64,000 nt of DNA from Halorarius halobius (GCF_024298865.1 NZ_CP101161.1:765227-829226), one strand, 5' to 3'. Counted from the first letter of the stretch, positions 40,985 through 50,268 are shown. Made by a program: numbers and translations. The notes: a model not told the origin generated them from the sequence alone.

Positions 40985-43000
40985 GTGGCCCCCGACATCC
41001 GCCCGCTCGACCAGTCGACCGTCGACCGCATCGCCGCCGGCGAGGTGGTCGAGCGGCCCGCATCCGTCGTGAAGGAACTCGTCGAGAACAGCATCGACGC
41101 CGGCGCCTCGCGGGTCGACGTGACCGTCGAGGCCGGCGGCACCGACCGGGTCGTCGTCAGCGACGACGGCCACGGCATGAGCGAGTCGGACGCCCGACTA
41201 GCCGTCCAGGAGCACACCACCTCGAAGATAGGTGACATCGACGACCTGGAGTCCGGCGTCGGGACGCTCGGCTTCCGCGGCGAGGCGCTCCACGCCATCG
41301 CCGCCGTCTCGACGCTCACCCTGCGGACCCGCGAGCAGGGGGCCGACCGCGGCACCGAACTCCGGGTGGAGGGCGGCGAGGTAGTCGACGTCTCGACGGT
41401 CGGCTGTCCCGAGGGGACGACCGTCGAGGTGGCGGACCTGTTCCACAACGTCCCCGCGCGCCGCAAGTACCTGAAGGCCGACTCGACGGAGTTCTCCCAC
41501 GTCAACAGCGTCGTCTCGGGGTACGCGCTGGCGAACCCCGAGGTGGCCGTCTCGCTGACCCACGGCGGCCGGGAGACGTTCGCCACCGAGGGCCGGGGCG
41601 ACCGCCGCTCGGCGGTCATGTCGGTGTACGGCCGCGAGGTGGCCGCGAACATGGTTCCCGTCGAGGGGACCGACGAGGAGGGGCCGCTCGACGGCGTCTC
41701 CGGGCTGGTCAGCCACCCGGAGACGAACCGCGCGACCCGCGAGTACGTCAACGTGTTCGTCAACGGCCGGTGGGTGACCGCCACCGCGGTCCGCGACGCC
41801 GTCGTCGAGGCGTACGGCCGCCAGCTAGCGAGCGACCGCTACCCGTTCGCCGTCCTCGACGTCGAGGTGGACCCCGCAACCGTCGACGTGAACGTCCACC
41901 CCCGGAAACTGGAGGTTCGGTTCGCCGACGAGGACGGCATGGCTCGGCAGGTGCGCGACGCCGTCGAGTCCGCCCTGCTCGCGGAGGGGCTGATTCGCAC
42001 CTCCGCACCCCGGGGCCGGTCGAAGGCCGAGCAGACCGAAATCGCCCCCGAGCGGAGCGGGGGGAGCGACGGCGACGCGAGCGACGAGGACGTGAGCGAC
42101 GAGGACGTGAGCGACGGGACGGACCGGCCACCGGGAGCGAGCGCCGACGGGCGGGCAACCGGAAACCGTGCCGGGAACTCCGCCGACGAGGGGACCGACG
42201 GCCGTTCCGGGCCGTCGACCGACGCTGGCTCCAACCGGGGCGACGACGGGCCGGGCGACGTGGGCCGGGCCGCGTGGTCGCCCGACGGCGATGAGACACC
42301 CGGTTCGACCCGAAACGGGGGCGTCGACGCCGACCGGAAGTTCCGCGAGACGCCGACCCAGACGACGTTCGACGGCTCCGACCCCGCCGAGCAGTCGTTC
42401 GAGACGCTCCCCGCGATGCGCGTGCTCGGACAGCTACACGACACGTACGTCGTCGCCGAGACCGACGAGGGGCTGGTGCTGGTCGACCAGCACGCCGCCG
42501 ACGAGCGGGTGAACTACGAGCGACTGCGCGAGCGATTCGACGACGACGTGACGACGCAGGCGCTCGCGGAGCCGGTCGAACTGTCGCTGACTGCGAAGGA
42601 AGCGGCGCTGGCCGAGCCGGCAAGCGACGCGCTCGCCCGGTTGGGGTTCCACGCCACGCTGGTCGACGACCGCACGCTCCGGGTGACGACGGTGCCGGCG
42701 CTTCTGGCCGACGCCGCCGGCCCCGAATTGGTGCGTGACCTGCTGGGCGACTTCGCCGACGGCGACCCCGACCGGACGGTGGAGGCGGCGGCCGACGACC
42801 TGCTGGGCGACCTCGCGTGCTACCCGTCGATAACGGGTAACGAGTCGCTCACCGAAGGCACGGTGACGGACCTGTTGTCGGCGCTGGACGACTGCGAGAA
42901 CCCGTACGCCTGCCCGCACGGGCGGCCGGTCGTCGTCGAACTCGGCCACACGGAACTCGAGGAACGGTTCGAGCGCGACTACCCCGGCCACGGCGGCTGA
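40985..43000 (+). CDS. mutL: DNA mismatch repair protein MutL (endonuclease type)
   Basis: A 671-residue MutL. The N-terminal GHKL ATPase has ELVENSIDAGASRVDV, SDDGHGM and GFRGEALHAI. After a disordered acidic linker (about residues 350-450, rich in Asp, Gly, Ser) the C-terminal dimerisation domain holds the endonuclease motif DQHAADERVNYE (matching DQHAxxExxxxE), plus ACPHGRP and the ending FERDY. This indicates a nicking MutL as in organisms without Dam-MutH. Start chosen at GTG 40985, where homologous sequence (APDIRPLDQ) begins. An upstream GTG (40967) and TTG (40946) are alternatives. Confidence 0.95.
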   Translation: MAPDIRPLDQSTVDRIAAGEVVERPASVVKELVENSIDAGASRVDVTVEAGGTDRVVVSDDGHGMSESDARLAVQEHTTSKIGDIDDLESGVGTLGFRGEALHAIAAVSTLTLRTREQGADRGTELRVEGGEVVDVSTVGCPEGTTVEVADLFHNVPARRKYLKADSTEFSHVNSVVSGYALANPEVAVSLTHGGRETFATEGRGDRRSAVMSVYGREVAANMVPVEGTDEEGPLDGVSGLVSHPETNRATREYVNVFVNGRWVTATAVRDAVVEAYGRQLASDRYPFAVLDVEVDPATVDVNVHPRKLEVRFADEDGMARQVRDAVESALLAEGLIRTSAPRGRSKAEQTEIAPERSGGSDGDASDEDVSDEDVSDGTDRPPGASADGRATGNRAGNSADEGTDGRSGPSTDAGSNRGDDGPGDVGRAAWSPDGDETPGSTRNGGVDADRKFRETPTQTTFDGSDPAEQSFETLPAMRVLGQLHDTYVVAETDEGLVLVDQHAADERVNYERLRERFDDDVTTQALAEPVELSLTAKEAALAEPASDALARLGFHATLVDDRTLRVTTVPALLADAAGPELVRDLLGDFADGDPDRTVEAAADDLLGDLACYPSITGNESLTEGTVTDLLSALDDCENPYACPHGRPVVVELGHTELEERFERDYPGHGG

Positions 43001-43052
43001 CGCCGTCGCCCGAGGGCGCGGGGGTTTTAATCGAGGGGCTCCACCGGCCGGT

Positions 43053-43790
43053 ATGGACGAACCCCGCTACGTGGGGGCCGACTGGAGCCCCGACGGGTGG
43101 GTCGCCGTCGCGTTCGGCCCCGACTCGTTCGAGGAGGCGGCCGTCTACGAGGAGGTCGGCGACCTCTGGTACGACTACGAGGACCGGGCACGGCGGGTCT
43201 GTATCGACGTGCCCATCGGCCTCGTCGAGGAGGGCGACCCCACTCGCGAGGCCGACCGCCTCGCCCGCGAGGTGCTCGGGTCGCGCGCCTCGACGGTGTT
43301 CACGCCGCCGGTCCGGGAGGCGACGCTGAAGCGGCGCTACCCGGCGGCAAAGCGCGTGATGAACCGGAAGGCCGACGCCGACCTCTCCGAGCGGGCGTTC
43401 GAGGTCACCCCGGCCATCGCGGCGGTGGACGAACTGCTCCAGGAGGTGCCCGAGTCCCGGGACGTGTTCGTCGAGTCGCACCCGGAGCTCTGCTTCCGAG
43501 CGTTCGCCGGCGAGCCGCTGGAACACCCGAAGCGGACCGCGGGCGGCTACGCCGAGCGGATGCGCGCGCTCGCGGAGTACGACCACGACGCGCCGCCGAC
43601 GGTCCAGTCCGTCGCGGAGGCGATGGCCGGCCACGACGTGCGCGTCGACGACGTGCTCGATGCGGTGGCGCTCGGCTACACCGCTCGTCCGGGGGCGGGG
43701 GAACTCCGGTCGCTCCCCCTGGACCCGCCGACCGACGCGACCGGCCTCCCGATGCGGCTCTGTTACCGGAGCGAGACGCCGCTGACGTGA
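43053..43790 (+). CDS. DUF429 protein (predicted nuclease fold)
   Basis: A 245-residue protein. It opens with VGADWSPDGWVAVAFG, then CIDVPIGLVEEGDPTREADR and CFRAFAGEPLEHPKRTAGGY, the signature of DUF429. Members have a predicted RNase H-like fold and the acidic residues of a nuclease centre, but biochemical function is unproven. It is 52 bp downstream of mutL in the same direction, so it may be in the mutL transcript, but this is inference. Confidence 0.85.
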   Translation: MDEPRYVGADWSPDGWVAVAFGPDSFEEAAVYEEVGDLWYDYEDRARRVCIDVPIGLVEEGDPTREADRLAREVLGSRASTVFTPPVREATLKRRYPAAKRVMNRKADADLSERAFEVTPAIAAVDELLQEVPESRDVFVESHPELCFRAFAGEPLEHPKRTAGGYAERMRALAEYDHDAPPTVQSVAEAMAGHDVRVDDVLDAVALGYTARPGAGELRSLPLDPPTDATGLPMRLCYRSETPLT

Positions 43791-43905
43791 CCGCGCGGGA
43801 GTCGCGCCGTTGCCCCGGACCTGGGTCACGCTCGGGGGCGACGCGAGACGACCACTGGCCCGCCGGCAAGGGGGATTTTTCTCCCGGCCACGCGCAGGGC
43901 GGGAT

Positions 43906-44415
43906 ATGCTCAGAGCAGTCCGTGCGACGGCTCCGGCCGGCCTCGTCCCGCTGGCGTGGGGGTTCGCGCTCGCGGCCCACCTCGGCGCGCTCTCGACCCG
44001 GACGGTCCTCATCGGTCACGGCGTGATGACGGCGCTTCTCGTGGCGTTCGCGGCGCTGTCCTGGCGGGAGATGCGCGGCGACCCGGCGCTACGGCCGTGG
44101 CTCGGCGTCGTCGTTGCCGGCGTGCCCGTGACGCTCGCGGGCGCGTACGGCGTCGCGACCGGAGCCGAGACGATGGCGGTCGTCGCCGTGGCGGGGTGGC
44201 TCCTCCTGCCGGCGGTGGCGCTGGTCGACACCGGCCGCCGGGTGCCCGACGGTGACCGGCCGTGGAGCTACACAGTTGGGGGCGCGCTGTCGGCCGTCGC
44301 GGCGCTGGGCGTCGTCGTCGGAACCGCGGCGGGCGGCACGCTCACCGTGGGGGCGCTGGTGCTCGGCGGCGTCGGCCAGACGGTGGGCATCGTCGCGGCC
44401 GTCGTGACGTACTGA
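43906..44415 (+). CDS. multi-pass membrane protein of unknown function
   Basis: A 169-residue protein with about six hydrophobic segments such as AGLVPLAWGFALAAHLGAL, GVMTALLVAFAALSW, GVVVAGVPVTLAGAYGV and LVLGGVGQTVGIVAAVVTY. No family recognised. Start at the ATG at 43906, which follows an AT-rich GGGGGATTTTTC. It faces the next gene convergently with 3 bp between the stop codons. Confidence 0.66.
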   Translation: MLRAVRATAPAGLVPLAWGFALAAHLGALSTRTVLIGHGVMTALLVAFAALSWREMRGDPALRPWLGVVVAGVPVTLAGAYGVATGAETMAVVAVAGWLLLPAVALVDTGRRVPDGDRPWSYTVGGALSAVAALGVVVGTAAGGTLTVGALVLGGVGQTVGIVAAVVTY

Positions 44416-44418
44416 CGG

Positions 44419-44691
44419 TCAGGAGGAGACGGAGGGGTCGGCCAACACGAGTTGCCACTTCCCCTCCTCTTTCCAGACCAGGGCGTCCGGTATCGCGTCG
44501 AACGTCTCCTCGACCATCTCGTGTTCGACCGAGGCGTACGTCGCTAGCGTGTTCACGTTCCGTCCGTTGGGGTTCTTCAGGAACCCCTCCACGGCATCCT
44601 GTTCGTGGTCTTCCAGTCCCGCCGCCAACCCGATGAGCGCCGCCGTGGTGGACTGGACGTTCTCCACGCTTTGTTCGACCAGCCTGAGCAT
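44419..44691 (-). CDS. small helical protein of unknown function (90 aa)
   Basis: A 90-residue protein, probably helical in its N-terminal part (QSVENVQSTTAALIGLAAGL). It ends in a short beta stretch VWKEEGKWQLVLADP. No family recognised. A clear TATA-like box lies about 28 nt upstream, so it is transcribed on its own. Confidence 0.66.
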   Translation of the reverse strand: MLRLVEQSVENVQSTTAALIGLAAGLEDHEQDAVEGFLKNPNGRNVNTLATYASVEHEMVEETFDAIPDALVWKEEGKWQLVLADPSVSS

Positions 44692-44716
44692 ACTGCTTGG
44701 TATCAGGCCCCATGCC

Positions 44717-44724
44717 TAAATATG
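44717..44724 (-). promoter_or_regulatory. TATA-like promoter of 90-aa gene
   Basis: CATATTTA on the minus strand, 26-33 nt before the ATG at 44691. It lies in an AT-rich patch (44713-44730) that is unusual in this DNA. Confidence 0.5.
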
Positions 44725-44792
44725 TATAAGGTCGTTTCGCCGGTCGATACACCCTCGTTTAACTGTGCGTCCGACGGGCGGCCGACGGCCGG

Positions 44793-44918
44793 CTACGAAC
44801 CGAGCCAGCGGGCCGCGCCGCCGGCAAGCAACACCAGGGCTCCCGCGATGAACGTCCCGGGGAGCGGGAACAGGAACAGTGCGGCACCGAACACGAGCAC
44901 CAGCGTCGACGCTCTCAT
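44793..44918 (-). CDS. 41-residue single-helix membrane protein
   Basis: A small gene with ATG at 44918 and TAG at 44793-44795. The protein (opening MRASTLVLVFGAALFLFPLP, ending RWLGS) is nearly all hydrophobic with one or two short helices. It has the codon-position GC bias of neighbouring genes. Tiny membrane proteins like this are common in haloarchaea. Function unknown. Confidence 0.6.
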   Translation of the reverse strand: MRASTLVLVFGAALFLFPLPGTFIAGALVLLAGGAARWLGS

Positions 44919-44957
44919 GGTCGGTGGGTCGTCCGCCTGACGGTTAGGCGTGGGGGG

Positions 44958-45131
44958 TCAGCCGTCCAGCCAGTCGGCGAACGGCCCGTCGACGAGCGCA
45001 CGGGTGTTGTCGAACGTCCCCACCTCGAGTTCCCCCTTCAGCGTCTCGGCCTCGCGGGCCACCCGCTCTGCGAACGCCTCGCGGTCGGTGTCGACGACGC
45101 CTGCGACCCGCTCGGGGAACGCCCGGCTCAT
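44958..45131 (-). CDS. 57-residue acidic protein
   Basis: ATG at 45131 (MSRAFPERVAGVVDTDREAF) and TGA at 44958-44960. It is a soluble, charged, largely helical protein ending ALVDGPFADWLDG. Composition is acidic as in other haloarchaeal proteins, and no overlapping frame is better. No family recognised. Confidence 0.6.
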   Translation of the reverse strand: MSRAFPERVAGVVDTDREAFAERVAREAETLKGELEVGTFDNTRALVDGPFADWLDG

Positions 45132-45222
45132 GCCTACTGGTCACATGCAACGCGTTTCAAGCCCCGGAGTCGTCACCCCGAGGGGAGAACGACGGCACGA
45201 CGAGGACGAGAGGCGAACGGCG

Positions 45223-45627
45223 TCACGGGTCGGTCTGCGCGTGCCACCACGCCCACAGCGCGAGCACGCCCTGCAACGGGAGCCGCGCCCACAGCGCCAC
45301 GTCGGGCACGTCCTCGACCCACTCGAGGTCCACGTCGCGGACTGCCATGTTGACGTTCGCCGGGAACACGGCGACCAGCAGGGCGACGATACCGGCCGCC
45401 GCGGGCCGGCGGGTCCGCTCGAACAGCACGCCGACGCCGAGGACGATTTCGGCGACCCCGGAGAGGTAGACCAGCAGACGTGGCCGGGGGAGTTCGGGCG
45501 GGACTGTCCGTTCGTAGACCCGCGGCGCGAGGAAGTGGAGCACGCCGGCGACGACGTACGCGAGGCCCATCACGTAGCGGAGCGGGCGTTCGAGGCGAGC
45601 GAGCGTGCCGTCGGTGTCGGCTGGCAT
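45223..45627 (-). CDS. DoxX-like membrane protein
   Basis: A 134-residue four-helix membrane protein. YVMGLAYVVAGVLHFLAPRV, LLVYLSGVAEIVLGVGVLFE and GIVALLVAVFPANVNMAV match the DoxX family. DoxX was first described as a subunit of thiosulfate:quinone oxidoreductase, but most homologues have unknown roles. Start at the ATG at 45627. Confidence 0.82.
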   Translation of the reverse strand: MPADTDGTLARLERPLRYVMGLAYVVAGVLHFLAPRVYERTVPPELPRPRLLVYLSGVAEIVLGVGVLFERTRRPAAAGIVALLVAVFPANVNMAVRDVDLEWVEDVPDVALWARLPLQGVLALWAWWHAQTDP

Positions 45628-45741
45628 CCGGTAGGCGGTCGCAGGCGGTCGGCAAGAGGGTTGTCCCGCGGCTCGCAGGTGTGGATGCACGACACGGCCG
45701 AGCGTGGGTGCTGGCCGAACGGGAATCGCGGAGAATCGGGA

Positions 45742-45815
45742 TGCCGCCTCCCGGATTTGAACCGGGGACAGCTCGATCTTCAGTCGAGTGCTCTCCCAGT
45801 CTGAGCTAAGGCGGC
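45742..45815 (-). tRNA. tRNA-Phe(GAA)
   Basis: The minus strand folds into a cloverleaf. Acceptor GCCGCCT pairs with AGGCGGC; the anticodon stem CTCGA/TCGAG encloses CTGAAGA (anticodon GAA); the T arm has GGTTCAAATCC. The discriminator is A. No intron and no encoded CCA. It is the only Phe isoacceptor expected in an archaeon. Confidence 0.96.
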
Positions 45816-45906
45816 GCGCACGAGAACCGACGGCGATACGGGAAAAAAGGGTTTCGAAAGGCACCGCACCGTCGGCTATTTCTCCCGCCGTCGTGTGGGC
45901 GACGGC

Positions 45907-46071
45907 ATGCGCCCGCCAGTCCGTGCCGTCGCCGCCCTCCTGCTCGCGCTCCCGGCCGCGTTCGCGCTCGCCTTCCTGCTGTCGCCGGACCCGACCGGCT
46001 ACACGCCGATGCTACTCGGTCTCGCGGGAACGGTCCCCATCGGCGCGTACCTCTACACGCGACTGGACTGA
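45907..46071 (+). CDS. 54-residue two-helix membrane protein
   Basis: ATG at 45907 and TGA ending at 46071, between tRNA-Phe and tRNA-Val. The protein begins MRPPVRAVAALLLALPAAFA, then a short loop SPDPTGYTPM, then LLGLAGTVPIGAYLYTRLD. Two hydrophobic helices are evident. It is a plausible small membrane protein with no recognised family. Confidence 0.58.
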   Translation: MRPPVRAVAALLLALPAAFALAFLLSPDPTGYTPMLLGLAGTVPIGAYLYTRLD

Positions 46072-46153
46072 GAACGACCACGGGAAACGGTCACGGACCG
46101 CCGCCGTGGTCGGCGACGCGACCGGCTCCTCGCGGTTGCTCGGCGCACAGAAG

Positions 46154-46225
46154 TGGGCCCGGGCGGAATTGAACCGCCGACCTCTTCCTTGTAAGGGAAG
46201 CGTCATACCACTAGACCACGAGCCC
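46154..46225 (-). tRNA. tRNA-Val(TAC)
   Basis: The minus strand folds as acceptor GGGCTCG with CGGGCCC (one G-T pair), anticodon stem CTTCC/GGAAG enclosing CTTACAA (anticodon TAC), and T arm GGCGG/CCGCC around TTCAATT. The discriminator is A. The fold is complete and intron-free. Confidence 0.95.
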
Positions 46226-46308
46226 GCATCCCGATTCAGACGGGCCGCCGGAATAGCCCTTACGTTCCGGGACGGAACGCTTACCCACGTCGCCGTCCCT
46301 TAGCCGGT

Positions 46309-46872
46309 ATGGACCGTCGGGTCGTCGTCCCGCTCGCCGTCGCCGGGGTCGCGCTCCTGTTCGTGGCGCTGTCCGCGGGGGCGCTCGACCCCCTGCTGAC
46401 GACCGACGGGTACGACCCCACGACGCCGACGGGGCCGAACGCCACTGCCACCTCCCCGCACCCCGACTACAACCACACCACCGTCACCGTCGTCGACGCG
46501 GAGACGAACGCCACCCTCGGGGAGGTCCGAGTCGCGCTCGCACAGACGTGGCGCGAGAAGTACACGGGCCTGTCGAAGACCGACTCGCTCCCCGAAAATC
46601 GGGGGATGCTGTTCCCGTACGACGAACCCGGCAACCACACCTACGTCATGCGCGGGATGGATTTCGGCATCGACATCGTCTACGTCGACGCCGACGGCAC
46701 CATCACCCGCATCCACCACGCCGAGGAACCGCCCGAGGGCGCCGACGGCGAGCAGTACAAGTACCCCGGCTACGGCCAGTACGTGCTCGAGGTGAACTAC
46801 GAGTGGACGACCCGACACAACGTCACCGAGGGCGACAAGGTGTACGTCGCCGGCTACGACGCCGCCGGCTGA
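46309..46872 (+). CDS. DUF192 exported protein
   Basis: A 187-residue protein. N-terminal hydrophobic anchor (PLAVAGVALLFVALSAGAL), then an Asn/Thr-rich stretch with possible N-glycosylation sites (GPNATATS, YNHTT), then a DUF192 domain. The recognisable core is AQTWREKYTGLSKTDSLPEN, GMLFPYDEPGNHTYVMRGMD and DIVYVDADGTI. Extracellular DUF192 proteins are widespread in haloarchaea, function unknown. Sits downstream of tRNA-Val on the opposite strand. Confidence 0.88.
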   Translation: MDRRVVVPLAVAGVALLFVALSAGALDPLLTTDGYDPTTPTGPNATATSPHPDYNHTTVTVVDAETNATLGEVRVALAQTWREKYTGLSKTDSLPENRGMLFPYDEPGNHTYVMRGMDFGIDIVYVDADGTITRIHHAEEPPEGADGEQYKYPGYGQYVLEVNYEWTTRHNVTEGDKVYVAGYDAAG

Positions 46873-46967
46873 CGCCGCGTGCGGGTCGGTAGCGAACCTC
46901 TATCAGCCACCTTACTGAAACCCCGTTCAGCGAACCCTTTTCCGGGGCAGTCCCGAACAGCCTGTAA

Positions 46968-48893
46968 ATGGACGTAGCGACGGCCGACGAGGACGACCCG
47001 TTCGAGGAGCAGCGGGAGCAGGCCGAGAACCCGATGCGGCGGCTGTTCGCCGAGTACGGCGCGGAGAACACGGTGGCGTTCGTGGTCGGCGTCGTCTCCA
47101 GCGTGGTCGCCCGGGTGCTCGACCTGATCCCGCCCGTCCTCCTCGGACTGGCCGTGGACGCCATCTTCTTCGACAACAAGGCGTACACGCTGCTGTTCGT
47201 TCCCGACGCCTGGATCCCGGCGACGAATACGGGCCAACTGTGGCTCACCATCGGCATCATCGCCTTCGCGTTCTTCGGCGGGGCCGCGTTCCACTACACC
47301 CGCAACTGGGGGTGGAACTCCTTCGCCCAGCACATCCAGCACGACATCCGGACGGACACGTACGACAAGATGCAGCGGCTGAACATGGACTTCTTCGCCG
47401 ACAAACAGACCGGCGAGATGATGTCCATCCTCTCGAACGACGTGAACCGGCTGGAGCGGTTCCTCAACGACGGCATGAACTCCGCGTTCCGGCTGGGTGT
47501 GATGGTCGTCGGCATCGCCGGCGTCCTGCTGTGGATCAACTGGCAACTCGCACTCGTCACGCTGCTCATCGTCCCGTTGCTGGCGCTGTTCACGTACAAG
47601 TTCGTCCAGACGATCCAGCCGAAGTACGCGGAGGTCCGCTCCTCGGTCGGACAGGTGAACTCCCGGCTGGAAAACAACCTCGGCGGCATCCAGGTCATCA
47701 AGACGTCGAACACCGAGAGCTTCGAGTCCGAACGGGTCGACGACGTCTCACAGGACTACTTCGACGCCAACTGGGACGCCATCGGCACGCGCATCAAGTT
47801 CTTCCCCGGTCTCCGGGTGCTGGCCGGCGTCGGCTTCGTGCTCACGTTCCTCATCGGCGGTCTGTGGGTGCTCGGCCAGCCGCTCGGCCCGCTGTCCGGC
47901 ACGCTCGACGAAGGGGAGTTCGTCACCTTCATCCTGCTCGGCCAGCGGTTCATCTGGCCGATGGCGCAGTTCGGACAGATAATCAACATGTACCAGCGCG
48001 CCTACGCCTCGGCCGCGCGCATCTTCGGGCTGATGGACGAGCCCTCGCGCATCGAGGAGGACCCCAACGCCGACGAACTCGTCGTCGAAGACGGCCACGT
48101 CGTCTACGACGACGTGACGTTCGGCTACGACGAGACGGAGACCATCATCGAGGACGTTTCCTTCGAGGTCGAGGGCGGCGAGACGCTCGCCCTGGTGGGG
48201 CCGACCGGCGCGGGCAAGTCGACCGTCCTCAAACTCCTGTTGCGGATGTACGACGTCGACGAGGGCGCCATCAGCATCGACGACCAGGACCTCCGTGACG
48301 TGACCATCCCCTCCCTGCGCCGGCAGGTCGGCTACGTCTCACAGGACACGTTCCTGTTCTACGGCACTGTCGCCGAGAACATCACCTACGGCACGTTCGA
48401 CGCCGACCGCGAGAACGTGGTCGAGGCCGCCAAAGCCGCGGAGGCCCACGACTTCATCACGAACCTCCCGGACGGCTACGACACCGAGGTCGGCGAGCGG
48501 GGCGTGAAGCTCTCCGGCGGCCAGCGCCAGCGCATCTCCATCGCCCGCGCCATCCTGAAAGACCCCGAAATCCTCGTGCTCGACGAGGCGACCAGCGACG
48601 TGGACACCGAGACGGAGATGCTCATCCAGCGGTCGCTCGACCGCCTCACCGAGGACCGGACGACGTTCGCCATCGCCCACCGCCTCTCGACCATCAAGGA
48701 CGCCGACAACATCGTCGTCCTCGAGGACGGCCGCATCGTCGAGCGGGGGAGCCACGAGGAGCTCATCGACTCGGACGGGCTGTACGCGCACCTCTGGGGC
48801 GTACAGGCAGGCGAGATAGACGAACTCCCCGACGAGTTCGTCGAGCGCGCCCAGGAGCGGGACGCCCGCCGCGTCGAGTCCGACGACGACTAA
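46968..48893 (+). CDS. ABC exporter, fused membrane and ATPase domains (MsbA-like)
   Basis: A 641-residue half-transporter. The N-terminal six-helix ABC exporter domain covers about residues 30-340. The nucleotide-binding domain has Walker A GPTGAGKST (about 411-419), signature LSGGQRQR (about 515-522), Walker B ILVLDEATSDVD and the switch His in AIAHRLST. It would act as a homodimer to export lipids, drugs or peptides. The C-terminus is acidic. The stop overlaps the convergent gene by 4 nt. Confidence 0.94.
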   Translation: MDVATADEDDPFEEQREQAENPMRRLFAEYGAENTVAFVVGVVSSVVARVLDLIPPVLLGLAVDAIFFDNKAYTLLFVPDAWIPATNTGQLWLTIGIIAFAFFGGAAFHYTRNWGWNSFAQHIQHDIRTDTYDKMQRLNMDFFADKQTGEMMSILSNDVNRLERFLNDGMNSAFRLGVMVVGIAGVLLWINWQLALVTLLIVPLLALFTYKFVQTIQPKYAEVRSSVGQVNSRLENNLGGIQVIKTSNTESFESERVDDVSQDYFDANWDAIGTRIKFFPGLRVLAGVGFVLTFLIGGLWVLGQPLGPLSGTLDEGEFVTFILLGQRFIWPMAQFGQIINMYQRAYASAARIFGLMDEPSRIEEDPNADELVVEDGHVVYDDVTFGYDETETIIEDVSFEVEGGETLALVGPTGAGKSTVLKLLLRMYDVDEGAISIDDQDLRDVTIPSLRRQVGYVSQDTFLFYGTVAENITYGTFDADRENVVEAAKAAEAHDFITNLPDGYDTEVGERGVKLSGGQRQRISIARAILKDPEILVLDEATSDVDTETEMLIQRSLDRLTEDRTTFAIAHRLSTIKDADNIVVLEDGRIVERGSHEELIDSDGLYAHLWGVQAGEIDELPDEFVERAQERDARRVESDDD

Positions 48894-49336
48894 TCGAGCG
48901 TCGCCCGCCCGACCATCGACTCCGGGACGAGCCGAAACAGCCGGAGTTCGAGGTCCGGCACCGTCTCGTCGAACACACGGACCGGGCCGAACCAGTCGTT
49001 GACCGTCGCGGCGTCGATGCCCTCGGCGTCGGGGTCCAGTTCCTCGATTTCGCCGCGGACGAGGACGCTCCACGACTCGTAGTCGCCGCCGTGGCCGTAC
49101 ACGAGGAACTGGGGGTCGGTCGTCGCCTCGACGTACGCGAGCTTCCGGCTCTCGCCGTCGTCGCTCAGCCGCAGAATCAGCGACTCGCCGTCGTAGTGGT
49201 AGTCGACCGGCACCGCGTACGCGCTCCCGTCGTCGGCCAGCGCGAGCACGCCGACGTGGTGGGCCGCCAGCAGGTCGCCGACCTCTCGGTCGCTCAGCCC
49301 CCGGGTGTCCGCATACTGGACGTTCTCGATGTCCAT
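48890..49336 (-). CDS. pyridoxamine 5'-phosphate oxidase-like flavin-binding protein
   Basis: A 148-residue split-barrel protein. The start LSDREVGDLLAAHHVGVLAL, then YAVPVDYHYDGESLILRLSD and SWSVLVRGEIEELD are typical of the small PPOX/FMN-binding family related to nitroimidazole resistance proteins. Such proteins bind FMN or F420, but the reaction cannot be assigned. A TATA-like box lies about 25 nt before the ATG. The gap 49337-49539 to the next gene contains no other gene. Confidence 0.82.
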   Translation of the reverse strand: MDIENVQYADTRGLSDREVGDLLAAHHVGVLALADDGSAYAVPVDYHYDGESLILRLSDDGESRKLAYVEATTDPQFLVYGHGGDYESWSVLVRGEIEELDPDAEGIDAATVNDWFGPVRVFDETVPDLELRLFRLVPESMVGRATLD

Positions 49337-49539
49337 ACCGAACGTAGGACGCGTAGCTATTCAACTCCCACCTCGGGCGAGGGTTCAAGTACCGGGACGC
49401 GCCCACCGGGCGCGTGACGTAGCCGCCGCGGCGGGGCGAACCAGGCCGGAGCGCGACCCACCGTCCCGCCGACCGCGAGGGTCGCCTGTCAGCCATCCGG
49501 ACCGCCGGCTACTTGCTGTCGGGGGCGCGAGCGGTGAGC

Positions 49540-50268
49540 ATGAACCTCGCCGAGCACTCCTGGACCGACGCCCGGGACGCCGACACCGACCTTGCCCTGC
49601 TTCCCGTCGGCAGCACCGAACAGCACGGCCCCCACGCGCCGCTCGGCGTCGACTTCATGAGCGCCGCCGCCATCGCGGAGGCGGCGGCCGAAGCGTACGA
49701 CGACGAGGTGGTCGTCGCCCCGCCAATCCCGGTCGGCGTCGCCGAGGAGCACCGCGCGTTCGACGGGACGCTGTGGGTCACCGAGGACTCCTTTCGCGCG
49801 TACGTCGGGGACGTGCTCCGCTCGCTGGCCCACCACGGCTTCGACCGCATCGTCGTCGTCAACGGCCACGGCGGCAACACGGGGGCGCTGTTCGAAATCT
49901 GCGCCCGCGTCAGCCGCGACGGCGACTGCTACGCGGTGCCGTTCACCTGGTTCGACGCCGTCGAGTCCGACCTCGAGTTGGGTCACGGCGGCCCCGTCGA
50001 GACGTCGATGATGCTCGCCATCGACCCGGAGTTGATACGCGAGGACCGCTACCCGGAGGCCGCCGAGGGGGCCGGCGACGGCTTCGGCGACTGGGCCGGC
50101 GGCGCGAATCTCGCGTTCGACTTCGACGAGTTCTCCGAGTCGGGCAATCTCGAGGACCCGACGCCCGCCACCGAGGAAGAGGGCGAGCGTCTGCTGGCGG
50201 CGTCGGTCGACGCCTGCGTCGAGGTGCTCGATGCCGTCGCCGCCCGGGCGCTCGACGGCGACCAGTAG
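49540..50268 (+). CDS. creatininase-family amidohydrolase (ArfB-like)
   Basis: A 242-residue metal-dependent hydrolase. The ligand motifs LPVGSTEQHGPHAPLGVDF (Glu, His, Asp) and VVNGHGGNTGAL are complete, with the other Glu/Asp ligands in GHGGPVETSMML. In archaea this family includes ArfB, the formamide hydrolase in riboflavin and F420 biosynthesis, which deformylates the ring-opened GTP product. Creatininase proper is unlikely. The ATG at 49540 is chosen. A start 9 codons upstream (49513) is possible. Confidence 0.85.
   Translation: MNLAEHSWTDARDADTDLALLPVGSTEQHGPHAPLGVDFMSAAAIAEAAAEAYDDEVVVAPPIPVGVAEEHRAFDGTLWVTEDSFRAYVGDVLRSLAHHGFDRIVVVNGHGGNTGALFEICARVSRDGDCYAVPFTWFDAVESDLELGHGGPVETSMMLAIDPELIREDRYPEAAEGAGDGFGDWAGGANLAFDFDEFSESGNLEDPTPATEEEGERLLAASVDACVEVLDAVAARALDGDQ

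Noticed and set aside
49540-50268. True creatininase
   Set aside because: Family match is clear, but creatinine degradation genes are absent nearby. The archaeal ArfB role in flavin/F420 synthesis is more likely.
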